A DNA stretch of 64,000 nucleotides from Alkaliphilus pronyensis (GTDB lineage Bacteria; Bacillota; Clostridia; Peptostreptococcales; Natronincolaceae). The notes below the pieces were generated by a model. The model searched no databases. It saw only the letters and a list, made by a program, of their open reading frames with translations, and was not told the DNA's origin. Below, in pieces: positions 52,190-61,982 of this stretch. The stretch covers positions 1 to 64,000 of the forward strand of contig NZ_WBZC01000013.1 of NCBI RefSeq assembly GCF_009017275.1. Reading direction: 5' to 3'. Positions within the stretch are counted from its first letter, which is position 1, and every line of letters begins with the position of its first letter. The position numbers and the translations under genes were made by a program.

Positions 52190-53362
52190 TTATAGATTAA
52201 TTGCCTCTTGCTCTAATTTGCAATTATTCTCAAGCATATAATTAATTACTGTGCCATATTGGCTATCGGCTAATCTTCGAAGTCTATTTTTATCGTTTTC
52301 TGTTAACCTTTTAGTATACTTGGCATATGTTTTAATTGTTTCTATATCCATTTTAAAAGGGATGAAGTCAATACCTGTTTGATTTTTTAAATGTTCTAAT
52401 ATATAGAATCCTCCAGCATCAATATCTCCAAAATGATAAAATACAGTTTTGGGATTCTGATGATGTATTTTTTTAATAAACTCCCGTCTAACACTATTAT
52501 GATAGCCACCCAAATATATAGCCAACATATCTTCATTAGAAAAACTATGAAAGCTTGTTAAGTTTTCAATAGTTATGACTGCTTTTCCAATAACATCAAC
52601 TCTATCTATATCTGTTAGCATTGCTGATGAAATTCCAATATCACTGCTTAGTCTTGTTAAGTCAATTAACTGCCCATTAATAGTTATATAGCCTGCTCCT
52701 TTTAAATTTACATATGTTGGATTCTTAACAATATTTAGATTCCCTAATACTTGATCTCGATCTGGGTAGTTACCAAACTCAAATATAAGATTTACTGCTT
52801 TAGGGGCTACCCTTTCAAAAACCTTTGAGTCTTTGAAAACTCTTACTGAAAAATCCCTAGCAAAGGTTTCAGTCTGAACCTTCATTAATTCATCTACTGC
52901 TAATAAAAGGTTTTTAAACTCTTTTAGGTCATTGCTGAAAAACTGTATCGATTTATTTTGATGTATTCTTTCATGCTGTACTAAGCAATATTCCTTTAAA
53001 ACTTCATTTTTTTCTTTGTACTCATCCAGTAGTCTTATTACGGCACTATTAATATCTTTCTTGGGTACCCTGTCAACATAGATGTATATAGCTTCTAGAT
53101 TATCTGTATTTAATACAACATTATTATAAACATGGGCGGTGTTTGATTGTGCAATAATAAAGGATTTTCTCACTAAAACATCAATGGCTTCGTTTACCCC
53201 TTGGAACACCTCATAATTGGAGTGGTCATTATACTTAGAAAACAAGGCTGAAATCTTTACACTAAATTTTTGATTAACTTTGTTTTCCCCTATAAAGCTT
53301 TTACTTTTCTCGTATTTATCTATTAATTTATTTATAATTATTCTCTCATACTTACCTATCAT
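52190..53362 (-). CDS. jetD: Wadjet system nuclease subunit JetD
   Basis: A 390-residue protein with a C-terminal topoisomerase-VI-like (Toprim) domain. VFYHFGDIDAGGFYILEHL carries the metal-binding Asp-x-Asp, and IYLGGYHNSVRREFI precedes it. The N-terminal half is the DNA-binding part of JetD/MksG. JetD cleaves closed circular plasmid DNA after the JetABC loop extruder brings it in. It starts inside the stop of jetC (ATGA overlap at 53359-53362) and is the last gene of the operon. The catalytic acidic residues look intact. Confidence 0.93.
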   Translation of the reverse strand: MIGKYERIIINKLIDKYEKSKSFIGENKVNQKFSVKISALFSKYNDHSNYEVFQGVNEAIDVLVRKSFIIAQSNTAHVYNNVVLNTDNLEAIYIYVDRVPKKDINSAVIRLLDEYKEKNEVLKEYCLVQHERIHQNKSIQFFSNDLKEFKNLLLAVDELMKVQTETFARDFSVRVFKDSKVFERVAPKAVNLIFEFGNYPDRDQVLGNLNIVKNPTYVNLKGAGYITINGQLIDLTRLSSDIGISSAMLTDIDRVDVIGKAVITIENLTSFHSFSNEDMLAIYLGGYHNSVRREFIKKIHHQNPKTVFYHFGDIDAGGFYILEHLKNQTGIDFIPFKMDIETIKTYAKYTKRLTENDKNRLRRLADSQYGTVINYMLENNCKLEQEAINL

Positions 53363-56300
53363 AGATCATACTCCTCAATTATTGATGTGCTTCCTTCCCT
53401 CATTGCCATAAGAATAGTATCTACCTTTTCACCAATTACTTCTATCTTTGATGGAGGTGTAGCAAGTATAATTTGAAAGCTTTGACTATTAAAAAAGTCC
53501 ATCATTGAAGTTATTCTGTTATCGTCCATCTTATCGAAGGCTTCATCCAGCATAATAATTCTAATGGTATCCCCTAGTCTATAAAGCTGAACAAAAGAAG
53601 CAGCTATAGCAACATAGTATGGTGTCTGGGTTTCACCGCCGCTCTTCTCACCGTAGATTTTAGAAAAACGCTGCAAAGAACCATCTCTCTTTTCAACCAC
53701 AATATCGTAGTCCAAATAGCTACGATAATCTGTGTACTCAGCAAGTACTTTTTCTCCTTTGTCATCATAGGCTGTTAATTTAGCAAATAAATCCTCCATC
53801 TCTTCTTTATATTCCTCTTCAAATGAGTTTGCCCAAAGGGTGAAGCCTCCCATATTATCATTAGAGGTAATCATCTTATAAATACTTTCTTTACTCTTGT
53901 TGTAGGTTATTTCAAACCTATAACTATCCTCTCCGTAATATATATCTTTAAGTGCAGAATTAAGATATTTAAACTCTAGTCTTGCATTTTCTATGTTTTC
54001 CTTTAACCTTGCTAAAAAAGATTCCTTGAACTCTAGCTGGCAGTTTTCTTTAGCTTTTTTCAAATCCTCTTCATATTTAATTATATCAGATGCAACCAGC
54101 TTATGATGTTCCTTAAGGTATTCACCCATTTGCTCAGTTCCAGTTCCGAGGTCACAATCATATTTACTGCAAAAACTGCTTTGAAGCTTAATAAGGTCAG
54201 TACGCAAATCATTTTTCTTATTTTCAAGCCCTACTTTAAGTGGTGAAAAGTTTTGAACTATTGTTGCAGGAGATTTTCTTTTTACTTGTTCATTATATTT
54301 ATTAATTCCTAGCATAGTTATTTCTGTGTCTATATTACAAAGTTCATTGAAGTTCTTTTCTAAAACAGAAATAGTATTATTTATTTGAGTAATATCATTA
54401 TTGTTGTATTCTAACTCTTTATCTAGTTCTGTTATTTTTCTAATTGATAAAGTATGTTCTTTATCCTTCTCTTTAACAGCTTTTATACACTCTTCTATCT
54501 GAATTTGTATCTGTATATAGCTTGGATTGTCTTCCGCCTTCTTAAGTTCTATAGCTTCCTTAGTAATCAGTTCTTTTAATTCCTTAAGTCTATTTGGAGC
54601 ATCCATGTTTTCTTCTAAGGTTTCAATTTTACATTGGTCTATACTTTCAATTATTTCATGGCTAATTTGACCCTTTTCTTCTGCAATTTTTATATCCTCA
54701 TTTAATGCTATTAATTCTGCTTCTTTGTTTTTAAGCTGTATTTCATAGGCCTGTGCTCCAATATAAGGAGTTCGATAAACAGCCTCATGAATTTTACGTA
54801 CAGCATAATTTTGATAAAGCATACAATCTGATGTTATTGCAATTTTATAATCCTTTAGCTTCTCTATTTCATCACAGCGAATTACTCTATTAAGCAGGTA
54901 TATTGCATATGCTTTTGCATACCGGTTTTCACTTTTTAGGATATAAGCAAGAGAATCCTTGTCAGCTATAGCATTAGTATCAAGTTTGCCAGTATTTACA
55001 AGGCCAACTGTATGTACTTCCTTTTTTATTTTGTTGTATACTGCTAAAGCAATTCTATAATACTTGGGCTCAACAATAATATAAAATCTTTGACTATTCA
55101 AATAACCTTCCACTGCATTTTGCCATTTACTATCTGTAACCTCCAAAAGGTCAGAGAATATTCTAACATCACTACGTATACCTTGGTTTAAAAACTCTTT
55201 TTCAATAGCTATTTTCAGCTTCATAGTATTTTCAGGATACGGTAATTTTTTATTTTTTAGATTCTTTATCTCCTTTTCTAATTTAAGCTTTTGTGTTTTA
55301 TACTGTTCTAATAAATCCTTAATTCTAACATAATCAAAGCTATACTCTTTATCTAATCTTCGCAATTCCTTATCTAGCTTGTATATTACTTCAATCTTGA
55401 TTTCCGTTTCTACATCTTGTGACTCTAGCTTTATAACCTCATCCTTGCTCATAATGAAAATTTCATACTTATTCAATAAGCTCAATGCATCAACTACTTT
55501 TCTTAGCATCTTTTGAAGTTTACTTGAATTCTTATCTGCATTTTCTTTATCTTTTTGTAGGATTTGTATTCGATGTTTTGTATCTTTGATAAGCTGTGTT
55601 GTTTCGTTTTGTCCAAGTGCAATCTGTAGGTTAGTGAGTCTTTCTCTCTCATTTTCAAGGCTAATTTTTAAAGACCCTTCAACTTTTTGCTGATTTATTA
55701 GCTTTTGCTCAAGGAAATGATTTTTTTTCTTCAGTTCCTCATGGGTTTGCTTTTTAGCTTCTATTTCTGATTTTTTAATTAAAATATCATTAGTTTTTAT
55801 CTCACGATCCTTGGCGAGAATATCATCATTCTTTAATAAAATTGTCTCAAGCTCTTCTATTTTCTCCTTTGTAATATCCATTAAGTCCTCAAGTTCTTTT
55901 AGAGCAGCAATGTTATTTCTAAGGGTTGCTACTTCTATATCCTTTTCTGACAAAATGAACTTATTTATAAAATCCTTTACGTTATCCATAGGTTTGAATG
56001 CCAGTGATTTTGGTATCATATCAAAGAATCGATCTTCTAAATTACCTAATCTTTGTCCAAACCTTGCTTTGGCTTCTGAAAGCTGAGATATTAGCTGTAT
56101 TTTTTTATCATTTCGTCTAAACTCCTCTGTGGTAGAAGGTCTAGCCCCTGTTAAGAAGGATAGGTCCTCTAATTTGCATTCTTCTCTAAACCATTTTGTA
56201 GTAAGCTTACTCTCCTCATCGGGAGAATCAATTTTAACACCAAGTGTAAAGTACTTAGCTGTTTTTTCTTCGAAGAACTCCAGTGCAACATACGTGATTA

Positions 56301-56565
56301 CACTACCTCTTCTAAGATAGGTGCTTTCTTCACTTCCTGTCTTGCAACGGACATAGCCCTTTAAATTCCTATTGCTCTTCTCATTGGCAGCTGTATTAAA
56401 CTTTCTAGTATTTGTGGTTAACACCAATTGGATTGCATCTAAAATTGTTGATTTTCCTGTTGTGTTTTCACCACTAATCAAAAACGAGCCGTTGACTTTG
56501 ATGGTTTCATTAACAAAATAATGCCAATTAATTAATCTAATCCTGCACAGCTTCTTCATCATCAT
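53359..56565 (-). CDS. jetC: Wadjet system SMC-like ATPase JetC
   Basis: A ~1068-residue SMC/MukB-like ATPase. Walker A GENTTGKSTILDAIQ is near residue 32. Two very long coiled coils (~220-430 and ~640-880) flank a hinge-like region near YLNSQRFYIIVEPKYYRIAL. The C-terminal signature EKSGGETQTPYYVAIAASF and Walker B IRIIMLDEAFDKMDDNRI are complete. It provides the motor of the plasmid-recognising condensin. ATG at 56565 with GGAGG eight bases upstream is preferred to ATG at 56580. It overlaps jetB by about 30 bases. Confidence 0.94.
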   Translation of the reverse strand: MMMKKLCRIRLINWHYFVNETIKVNGSFLISGENTTGKSTILDAIQLVLTTNTRKFNTAANEKSNRNLKGYVRCKTGSEESTYLRRGSVITYVALEFFEEKTAKYFTLGVKIDSPDEESKLTTKWFREECKLEDLSFLTGARPSTTEEFRRNDKKIQLISQLSEAKARFGQRLGNLEDRFFDMIPKSLAFKPMDNVKDFINKFILSEKDIEVATLRNNIAALKELEDLMDITKEKIEELETILLKNDDILAKDREIKTNDILIKKSEIEAKKQTHEELKKKNHFLEQKLINQQKVEGSLKISLENERERLTNLQIALGQNETTQLIKDTKHRIQILQKDKENADKNSSKLQKMLRKVVDALSLLNKYEIFIMSKDEVIKLESQDVETEIKIEVIYKLDKELRRLDKEYSFDYVRIKDLLEQYKTQKLKLEKEIKNLKNKKLPYPENTMKLKIAIEKEFLNQGIRSDVRIFSDLLEVTDSKWQNAVEGYLNSQRFYIIVEPKYYRIALAVYNKIKKEVHTVGLVNTGKLDTNAIADKDSLAYILKSENRYAKAYAIYLLNRVIRCDEIEKLKDYKIAITSDCMLYQNYAVRKIHEAVYRTPYIGAQAYEIQLKNKEAELIALNEDIKIAEEKGQISHEIIESIDQCKIETLEENMDAPNRLKELKELITKEAIELKKAEDNPSYIQIQIQIEECIKAVKEKDKEHTLSIRKITELDKELEYNNNDITQINNTISVLEKNFNELCNIDTEITMLGINKYNEQVKRKSPATIVQNFSPLKVGLENKKNDLRTDLIKLQSSFCSKYDCDLGTGTEQMGEYLKEHHKLVASDIIKYEEDLKKAKENCQLEFKESFLARLKENIENARLEFKYLNSALKDIYYGEDSYRFEITYNKSKESIYKMITSNDNMGGFTLWANSFEEEYKEEMEDLFAKLTAYDDKGEKVLAEYTDYRSYLDYDIVVEKRDGSLQRFSKIYGEKSGGETQTPYYVAIAASFVQLYRLGDTIRIIMLDEAFDKMDDNRITSMMDFFNSQSFQIILATPPSKIEVIGEKVDTILMAMREGSTSIIEEYDL

Positions 56566-57160
56566 TCTGCTCGCCTCCATTCAAATACTTATTTAGTTTT
56601 TCATTTACTGCATCATACATTTTAGTTAAGTTATCATTTGGCACAGCAAATAGTACCGATGGATAAATTTTTATTCGTGCATCCGACATAGTAATATCAC
56701 TGTCCATGTTAGAGATGATGTTATATCTCTTAAATATTCTAATTGCTTCTCTGTATACTGTTTTATCTAGGTTAGATTTTGATTCGATCTTAAGCATATT
56801 ATATTTTTCATGTATTTCATCAGATAAAACAACTACTTCTTCATTGAGGCTTAATTCCTTACGTTTTTCAATATACAAAAGTCTCAAAATCAGTAAGACA
56901 ATACTTTCTACTTTTCTAAGTCTTAGCCTGCCTGTTCCCTCTACATTGGTGAGAGCCACAACCCCTTGGATTTCATTAATCTCTATTTTATAGCCCAACA
57001 AGTCAAAGTATTCAATAAAAAGGTTTTTATTTTGAAGGATAAAAATATAGTCATTTCTTGTATCTTCTTTTTTCTTTATGATAAAGCAATAATTGAGAAG
57101 TTTGTTTGCGGCAATTCTAAATTTCTCTTTTTGTACTACACTTTCATTTAATATTTCCAT
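56537..57160 (-). CDS. jetB: Wadjet system subunit JetB (MukE-like)
   Basis: A 207-residue DUF4194-type protein, the MukE-like kite subunit of Wadjet complexes. Winged-helix regions (KFRIAANKLLNYCFIIKKKE, and later REAIRIFKRYNIISNMDSDI) and an acidic tail rich in Asp and Glu are visible. It bridges JetA and JetC. It begins five bases past the jetA stop and overlaps jetC. AGAGGTG is upstream of the ATG. Confidence 0.9.
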   Translation of the reverse strand: MEILNESVVQKEKFRIAANKLLNYCFIIKKKEDTRNDYIFILQNKNLFIEYFDLLGYKIEINEIQGVVALTNVEGTGRLRLRKVESIVLLILRLLYIEKRKELSLNEEVVVLSDEIHEKYNMLKIESKSNLDKTVYREAIRIFKRYNIISNMDSDITMSDARIKIYPSVLFAVPNDNLTKMYDAVNEKLNKYLNGGEQNDDEEAVQD

Positions 57161-57165
57161 GATTT

Positions 57166-58581
57166 TTACTTACACCTCTCTATTATGAAGTCAGAAAATC
57201 GAAAACTATTTATGGCTATAATTTTATTGGTCTTAGTGGTCTTATATTTTGATTTTTTATCCTTACCGTATAGGCTTATAAAAATAACTCTAATTAAATC
57301 TCGCTTGCTTTCTAAGGGTAAGGTTGAAGCAAGTACAGCTTTTTTGTCTGTTAGTAGCTGATTAACATAATTATTAATGTTTTTTCTAGAAAACCTGTTC
57401 TTGTTCTTTTCTTGCAAAGCAAGCTTTCTTAGTTCCCGCTCTTCTTCAGAAATACCTAAGGTAGCACTCAACTCTTCTGGTAAAGACATCTTCTTGGAAA
57501 TAGGAACAACGTATAGGGAATCGTTATCGATAAATCCTTGGGGAAACATATTAAAAACCTCTAATAGGTCTTCACTCACATCATCATTCAAATTTAATGT
57601 ATCATCATTATTAAACTCATCTGCAAGATATGCCAGTATCTTTGAAATCTTGCCTTCTGCATTATTGGTGTTTGTCAGTAAAAACTTTGCTCTTGCAACT
57701 GCACTTCCAATATATTTGGCGTTTTTATTATCTATCTCAGATATAATATCATCATAGTTTCTAAAGGCAGATATAATACTTAATATTTTTCTTCTCAATG
57801 AATCTTCAGCATCTATTCTGTTTTCCACTTCCTCTATTTCCATGTAACCTAAAATCGCACGCTCATAAATATGTTCATCATTTAAAATGTTATATAGATT
57901 TTCAATTATAGAGGTTCTGAAGTGGGATATATTGTCGCTGGTTTTGATTCGGTGATATGCTTTAGATCCAATATCCCTATGATATAGGAAGAAATCCTGT
58001 ACAATTTCTCCAGCTGTCTTTTCGTTAGTTATTGCATCAATATATTTTTTTATATTTGTATTTAGTTTTTTTAGTCCTACTATAAGCTCTTCGGTATTTT
58101 CTATAACACGTTTTATAATATATTCGTATGGTTTTACATAGGCCTCTTTATTTAAAAGGGTAGCATGAATCTGTGATACTAGACTCTGATACTCCATTTC
58201 CTCATTTTTAATTATTTTGTTGAAGGATTCAATCATTGTAGCGGTATAATCATATAGATTTACTTTTACCCTGTAGTCATTAGATACTTCATATGTAAGC
58301 CAACCACTATCCTTTAATCTACGTAAAATGGCATTAGCCTTTGTCCTTGAATCTTTTGCAACCTCTTGGTCTTCATCAAATACCATATCTTCACTTGATT
58401 GATCATCAAAATAGTGCTCTAGCTCTGCTAAAATAACCACTTTATCTACGCCAAATGACAGTTCTGTTTTGTAGGTATTATATATGAGTCTTATGCAATC
58501 TATATATGTAACTTTATACTTGCTAGTTAGTGGTTTGAAAAAATCATCTGAGACTATATTAAATAAATTAATTATAATCAC
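57166..58581 (-). CDS. jetA: Wadjet system kleisin-like subunit JetA (type III-like)
   Basis: A 471-residue helical protein beginning NLFNIVSDDFFKPLTSKYKV, which fits the DUF5716-type JetA of type III Wadjet systems rather than the DUF3375 type. Winged-helix segments (GWLTYEVSNDYRVKVNLYDY) flank a long helical middle. It is the kleisin (MukF-like) that ties JetB to JetC. The start is odd. GTG at 58581 is part of AGAGGTG itself, whereas an ATT codon eight bases after AGAGG would give the family-like start M-N-L-F. So the real start may be non-standard. Confidence 0.9.
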   Translation of the reverse strand: MIIINLFNIVSDDFFKPLTSKYKVTYIDCIRLIYNTYKTELSFGVDKVVILAELEHYFDDQSSEDMVFDEDQEVAKDSRTKANAILRRLKDSGWLTYEVSNDYRVKVNLYDYTATMIESFNKIIKNEEMEYQSLVSQIHATLLNKEAYVKPYEYIIKRVIENTEELIVGLKKLNTNIKKYIDAITNEKTAGEIVQDFFLYHRDIGSKAYHRIKTSDNISHFRTSIIENLYNILNDEHIYERAILGYMEIEEVENRIDAEDSLRRKILSIISAFRNYDDIISEIDNKNAKYIGSAVARAKFLLTNTNNAEGKISKILAYLADEFNNDDTLNLNDDVSEDLLEVFNMFPQGFIDNDSLYVVPISKKMSLPEELSATLGISEEERELRKLALQEKNKNRFSRKNINNYVNQLLTDKKAVLASTLPLESKRDLIRVIFISLYGKDKKSKYKTTKTNKIIAINSFRFSDFIIERCK

Positions 58582-58636
58582 CTCTTTTGAATAAGTCTAA
58601 AGGCTTAAGTAAATTAGCCTCCTCTTTGCCAAAAAC

Positions 58637-58861
58637 CTATTTACTTTGGTTTTCTCCCTCTGGTATATAGTCAACAATATCTCCTATATTACATTTTAAC
58701 TCTTTACATATTCTAGCTAGAATATTCATACTTACAGGCTGGTTCTTGCTAAGCTTTGCCAATGTAGCTGGCGTAATTGAAGTTGCATCTCTAAGGGCAA
58801 CCTTATTCATTTCTTTATCAATTAGCATCTTCCAAAGTTTATTATAGCTGAATGCCACCAT
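58637..58861 (-). CDS. Small XRE-family regulator of the Wadjet operon
   Basis: A 74-residue helix-turn-helix protein (KLWKMLIDKEMNKVALRDAT, then SITPATLAKLSKNQPVSMNI) of the Cro/C1-type YozG-like group, with the usual CNIGDIVDYIPEG ending. It lies 56 bases before jetA on the same strand. Its own promoter carries a perfect palindrome, so it probably represses itself and the jet genes. TAGGAGGAG precedes the ATG. Confidence 0.9.
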   Translation of the reverse strand: MVAFSYNKLWKMLIDKEMNKVALRDATSITPATLAKLSKNQPVSMNILARICKELKCNIGDIVDYIPEGENQSK

Positions 58862-58887
58862 AACTCCTCCTAATAATTTTATACCTA

Positions 58888-58918
58888 ATTATACCCTTGC
58901 TATTGTAATAATACAATA
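58888..58918 (-). promoter_or_regulatory. Promoter and operator of the XRE-jetABCD operon
   Basis: On the minus strand TTGTAT (58916-58911), 17 bases, TATAAT (58893-58888). A palindrome TATTGTA-ATAA-TACAATA at 58901-58918 overlaps the -35 box and is a likely operator. A second GGTATAA repeat follows ten bases after the -10. Confidence 0.7.
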
Positions 58919-58987
58919 CATTTGGTACATATTTGTGAACTTTGACACATGGGGATGGTAGAAAACAATGCAAAAAAAAACGAGAGA

Positions 58988-59040
58988 ATAGCACAAGGGG
59001 TCAGTCCCCTTGTGCTAAGGTGACTGACCCCTTGTGCTAT
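58988..59040. repeat. Compound palindrome, possible terminator
   Basis: Outer 19-base arms (58988-59006 and 59022-59040, ATAGCACAAGGGGTCAGTC and its complement) enclose a second GCACAAGGGG/CCCCTTGTGC pairing. On the minus strand it follows the yitT-like stop by a few bases and is trailed by a T9 run, so it can end the suc operon transcript. Confidence 0.85.
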
Positions 59041-59047
59041 AGTTCAG

Positions 59048-59899
59048 CTAACATGTCCCATTCCAAAACCCTTCACCTAACACCTCTTGCACAAAACTAA
59101 CATTTATAAAGATTTTTGGATCTGTTACTTGAGCGAATTTCTTTATTTTAATGTATTGTCTTTTATTTACAACTGTACTTACAATTGTCTTTTTTGTCTT
59201 CGTATAGCCTCCATCTGCATAATATAGTGTAGTTCCCCTCTTTATTTCATTTATTATATAATCATTTATTTCATCACTTTTTTCACTTATAATTACAACC
59301 TTCATCTTTGTATTAAAGCCTGCAATTACCTTATCTATAACTAAAGCGTTTATACCTATTCCTAGTAAAGCATATAGTGCTAACCTTGGACCAAATGTAA
59401 ATATAGCCAATATTATGATAAGAAAATCTGCCATAAGCAATGACTTTCCTATTTCAATATGAGTAAATCTATTTATTATCTTAGCTACTATATCGGTCCC
59501 TCCTGTTGAGGCATTTTGATAAAATATAATAGCCATTCCTATGCCTTGAATAATAATTCCATATATTAAATTTATCATTATATCATCTATTAATGGCTTT
59601 TCGAGGGGGGTTGTTATTTCAAACAAATATATGACGCTGGACAGTAAAATACTTGAATATATTGTATAGCCACCAAAATCCTTACCAATCACTAGAAAAG
59701 CTATAATAAAAAGAATAACATTGGCTATTAACATAAGAATACCTATAGGTATAACAGGTACAAGTTTATTAATTACCATAGCTAGTCCTGTAACCCCTCC
59801 TACAGCTAAATCTGCAGGGATTAGAAAATAATACAGCCCTGCCGACATAATTATAATGCCTAAATTAATAAGCCAAAATCTCTTAAAGCTAAACCCCAT
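59048..59899 (-). CDS. YitT-family membrane protein
   Basis: A 283-residue YitT/DUF161-DUF2179 protein with five or six N-terminal helices ([20 protein letters not shown], and [20 protein letters not shown] as the conserved loop) and a soluble C-terminal DUF2179 domain ([20 protein letters not shown]). Its function is not firmly known. ATG at 59899 with GGAGGAG upstream lies inside the end of sucD, so it is translationally coupled to the succinyl-CoA synthetase operon. That is unusual company for this family. Confidence 0.9.
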   Translation of the reverse strand: MGFSFKRFWLINLGIIIMSAGLYYFLIPADLAVGGVTGLAMVINKLVPVIPIGILMLIANVILFIIAFLVIGKDFGGYTIYSSILLSSVIYLFEITTPLEKPLIDDIMINLIYGIIIQGIGMAIIFYQNASTGGTDIVAKIINRFTHIEIGKSLLMADFLIIILAIFTFGPRLALYALLGIGINALVIDKVIAGFNTKMKVVIISEKSDEINDYIINEIKRGTTLYYADGGYTKTKKTIVSTVVNKRQYIKIKKFAQVTDPKIFINVSFVQEVLGEGFWNGTC

Positions 59900-60791
59900 A
59901 TTCACTCCTCCAAAGATTATTATCCTTCAATGTATTAACTAAAGTCTCTCCAATAGCCGTAGGGTTATCCACAATATGTAATCCACAGCTTTTCATTACT
60001 CTAACTTTTTCATCTGCTGTTCCCTTTCCGCCTGATATTATTGCCCCTGCATGACCCATTCTTTTTCCAGCAGGTGCAGTTCTTCCACTTATAAACCCAA
60101 CTACTGGCTTTTTCATGTTTTCTTTTATCCATTCTGCTGCATTCTCCTCTGCATTTCCTCCTATTTCTCCAATCATGATTACAGCATCAGTATTTTCATC
60201 CTCATTAAAGGCCTTTAATACATCTATAAAATCTGTTCCAATAATAGGGTCTCCACCTATACCCACTGCACTTGATTGCCCTATTCCTCTTTGGCTTAAT
60301 TGGTGAACAGCCTCATAGGTTAATGTTCCAGAGCGGGATACCACACCAATTCTTCCTTTTTGGTGTATATATCCTGGCATGATGCCTATTTTGCACTCTC
60401 CTGGTGTAATAATTCCAGGACAATTTGGACCAATCAATCTAGTTTTTTTACCTTCCATATACCTTTTTACAGTAACCATATCCATAACAGGAATATGTTC
60501 AGTAATACAAATAACCATATCTAATCCAGCATCCACAGCTTCTAGTATTGCATCTGCTGCAAATTTTGCTGGTACATATATTACAGAAACATTTGCCCCT
60601 GTTTCTTCAACTGCTCTCTCAACAGTATTAAATACAGGAACTCCTTCTATACATGTTCCTTCCTTTCCTGGAGTTACACCAGCTACAATCTTCGTTCCAT
60701 ACTCCAGCATTTGCTCTGTATGATAGATGGCTGTTTTTCCAGTTATACCCTGTACTAAAACTTTAGTATCTTTATTTATCCATATGCTCAT
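59889..60791 (-). CDS. sucD: Succinyl-CoA synthetase alpha subunit
   Basis: A 300-residue alpha subunit: CoA-binding [19 protein letters not shown] and GVTPGKEG at the N terminus, [20 protein letters not shown], and the phosphohistidine loop [18 protein letters not shown] near residue 246. It catalyses interconversion of succinyl-CoA with succinate and ATP or GTP. It is 16 bases after sucC. In an anaerobe it may make ATP or feed the B12-dependent methylmalonyl-CoA route. It lies in an operon with a cobalamin riboswitch. Confidence 0.96.
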   Translation of the reverse strand: MSIWINKDTKVLVQGITGKTAIYHTEQMLEYGTKIVAGVTPGKEGTCIEGVPVFNTVERAVEETGANVSVIYVPAKFAADAILEAVDAGLDMVICITEHIPVMDMVTVKRYMEGKKTRLIGPNCPGIITPGECKIGIMPGYIHQKGRIGVVSRSGTLTYEAVHQLSQRGIGQSSAVGIGGDPIIGTDFIDVLKAFNEDENTDAVIMIGEIGGNAEENAAEWIKENMKKPVVGFISGRTAPAGKRMGHAGAIISGGKGTADEKVRVMKSCGLHIVDNPTAIGETLVNTLKDNNLWRSEYGV

Positions 60792-60807
60792 TATTATCCC
60801 TACCCTT

Positions 60808-61968
60808 CTATTTTATCAACTCTACTATTCTTTTAGCACCTTCACCCATAGTCTCAGCTGTAACAATATTTAAATTAGAGTTATCTAGAATTTCTCTTCC
60901 TATATCCACATTGGTTCCTTCAAATCTAACTACTAAAGGTACATTTAAGTTAACTTTTTTTGCAGCCTCTACAATACCCTTTGCAATTATATCGCACTTC
61001 ATTATCCCACCAAAAATATTAACAAATATACCCTTAACTCTATTATCCGATAATATTATGTTAAAAGCATTTGTTACCTTTTCCTCTGATGCCCCACCTC
61101 CAACATCTAAGAAGTTAGCAGGTTCTCCACCGTAGAGCTTTATAATATCCATGGTAGCCATTGCTAAACCAGCACCATTTACCATGCACCCAATATTTCC
61201 ATCTAAAGATATATAGGATAACCCATGCTTTGATGCTTCTACTTCTTTTGGATCTTCTTCGTATAAATCCCTATACTGAAGTATATCTTTATTTCTATAC
61301 AAAGCATTAGCATCGAAGTTTAACTTAGCATCTAAGGCCATTACTTTTTGGTCCTCTGTTATAACCAATGGATTAATTTCTACTAAAGTACAATCATTTT
61401 CAACATAGCATTTATATAAGTTCTTCATTAATGCTACTGTATCTATAACTAAACTATCGGGTATATTAATATTAAAGCAAATACTCCTAGCTTGAAAATC
61501 CGTCAATCCTGTTAGTGGATCAATGACCTCTTTAAAAATTTTATCGGGACTCTTATCTGCTATTTCTTCTATATCCGTACCACCATCTTCTGATGCAACT
61601 AAGGTTATTCTTGAAGCTTCACGATCAAGAGTAAAAGCTAAATAGAATTCTTTACTTATATTACAGCCTTCTTCAATCAATAAAGTTCTTACTTTTTTCC
61701 CTTCTGGACCTGTTTGATGGGTTACTAAAGTTTTACCTAATATTTCATTAGCATAATAATTTACCTCATCAATTGTTTTAGCTAACTTAACTCCTCCAGC
61801 CTTTCCTCTACCCCCAGCATGTATTTGAGCTTTTACAACTGCTATTTCAGTTTCTATACTCCATGCGGCACTTGTTGCTTCGTCTAGTTGATTTATAACT
61901 GTACCTTTAGGCACTGTAACATTATACTTACTTAATAGCTCTTTTGCCTGATATTCGTGTATATTCAT
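60808..61968 (-). CDS. sucC: Succinyl-CoA synthetase beta subunit
   Basis: A 386-residue beta subunit with an ATP-grasp domain ([40 protein letters not shown]) and the ligase domain ([44 protein letters not shown]). It pairs with sucD downstream. Length is normal. Its ATG with ACAGGAGG is 14 bases past the AspT-like gene, so the transporter, sucC, sucD and yitT-like genes form one transcript. Confidence 0.96.
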   Translation of the reverse strand: MNIHEYQAKELLSKYNVTVPKGTVINQLDEATSAAWSIETEIAVVKAQIHAGGRGKAGGVKLAKTIDEVNYYANEILGKTLVTHQTGPEGKKVRTLLIEEGCNISKEFYLAFTLDREASRITLVASEDGGTDIEEIADKSPDKIFKEVIDPLTGLTDFQARSICFNINIPDSLVIDTVALMKNLYKCYVENDCTLVEINPLVITEDQKVMALDAKLNFDANALYRNKDILQYRDLYEEDPKEVEASKHGLSYISLDGNIGCMVNGAGLAMATMDIIKLYGGEPANFLDVGGGASEEKVTNAFNIILSDNRVKGIFVNIFGGIMKCDIIAKGIVEAAKKVNLNVPLVVRFEGTNVDIGREILDNSNLNIVTAETMGEGAKRIVELIK

Positions 61969-61982
61969 CTTAATACCTCCTG

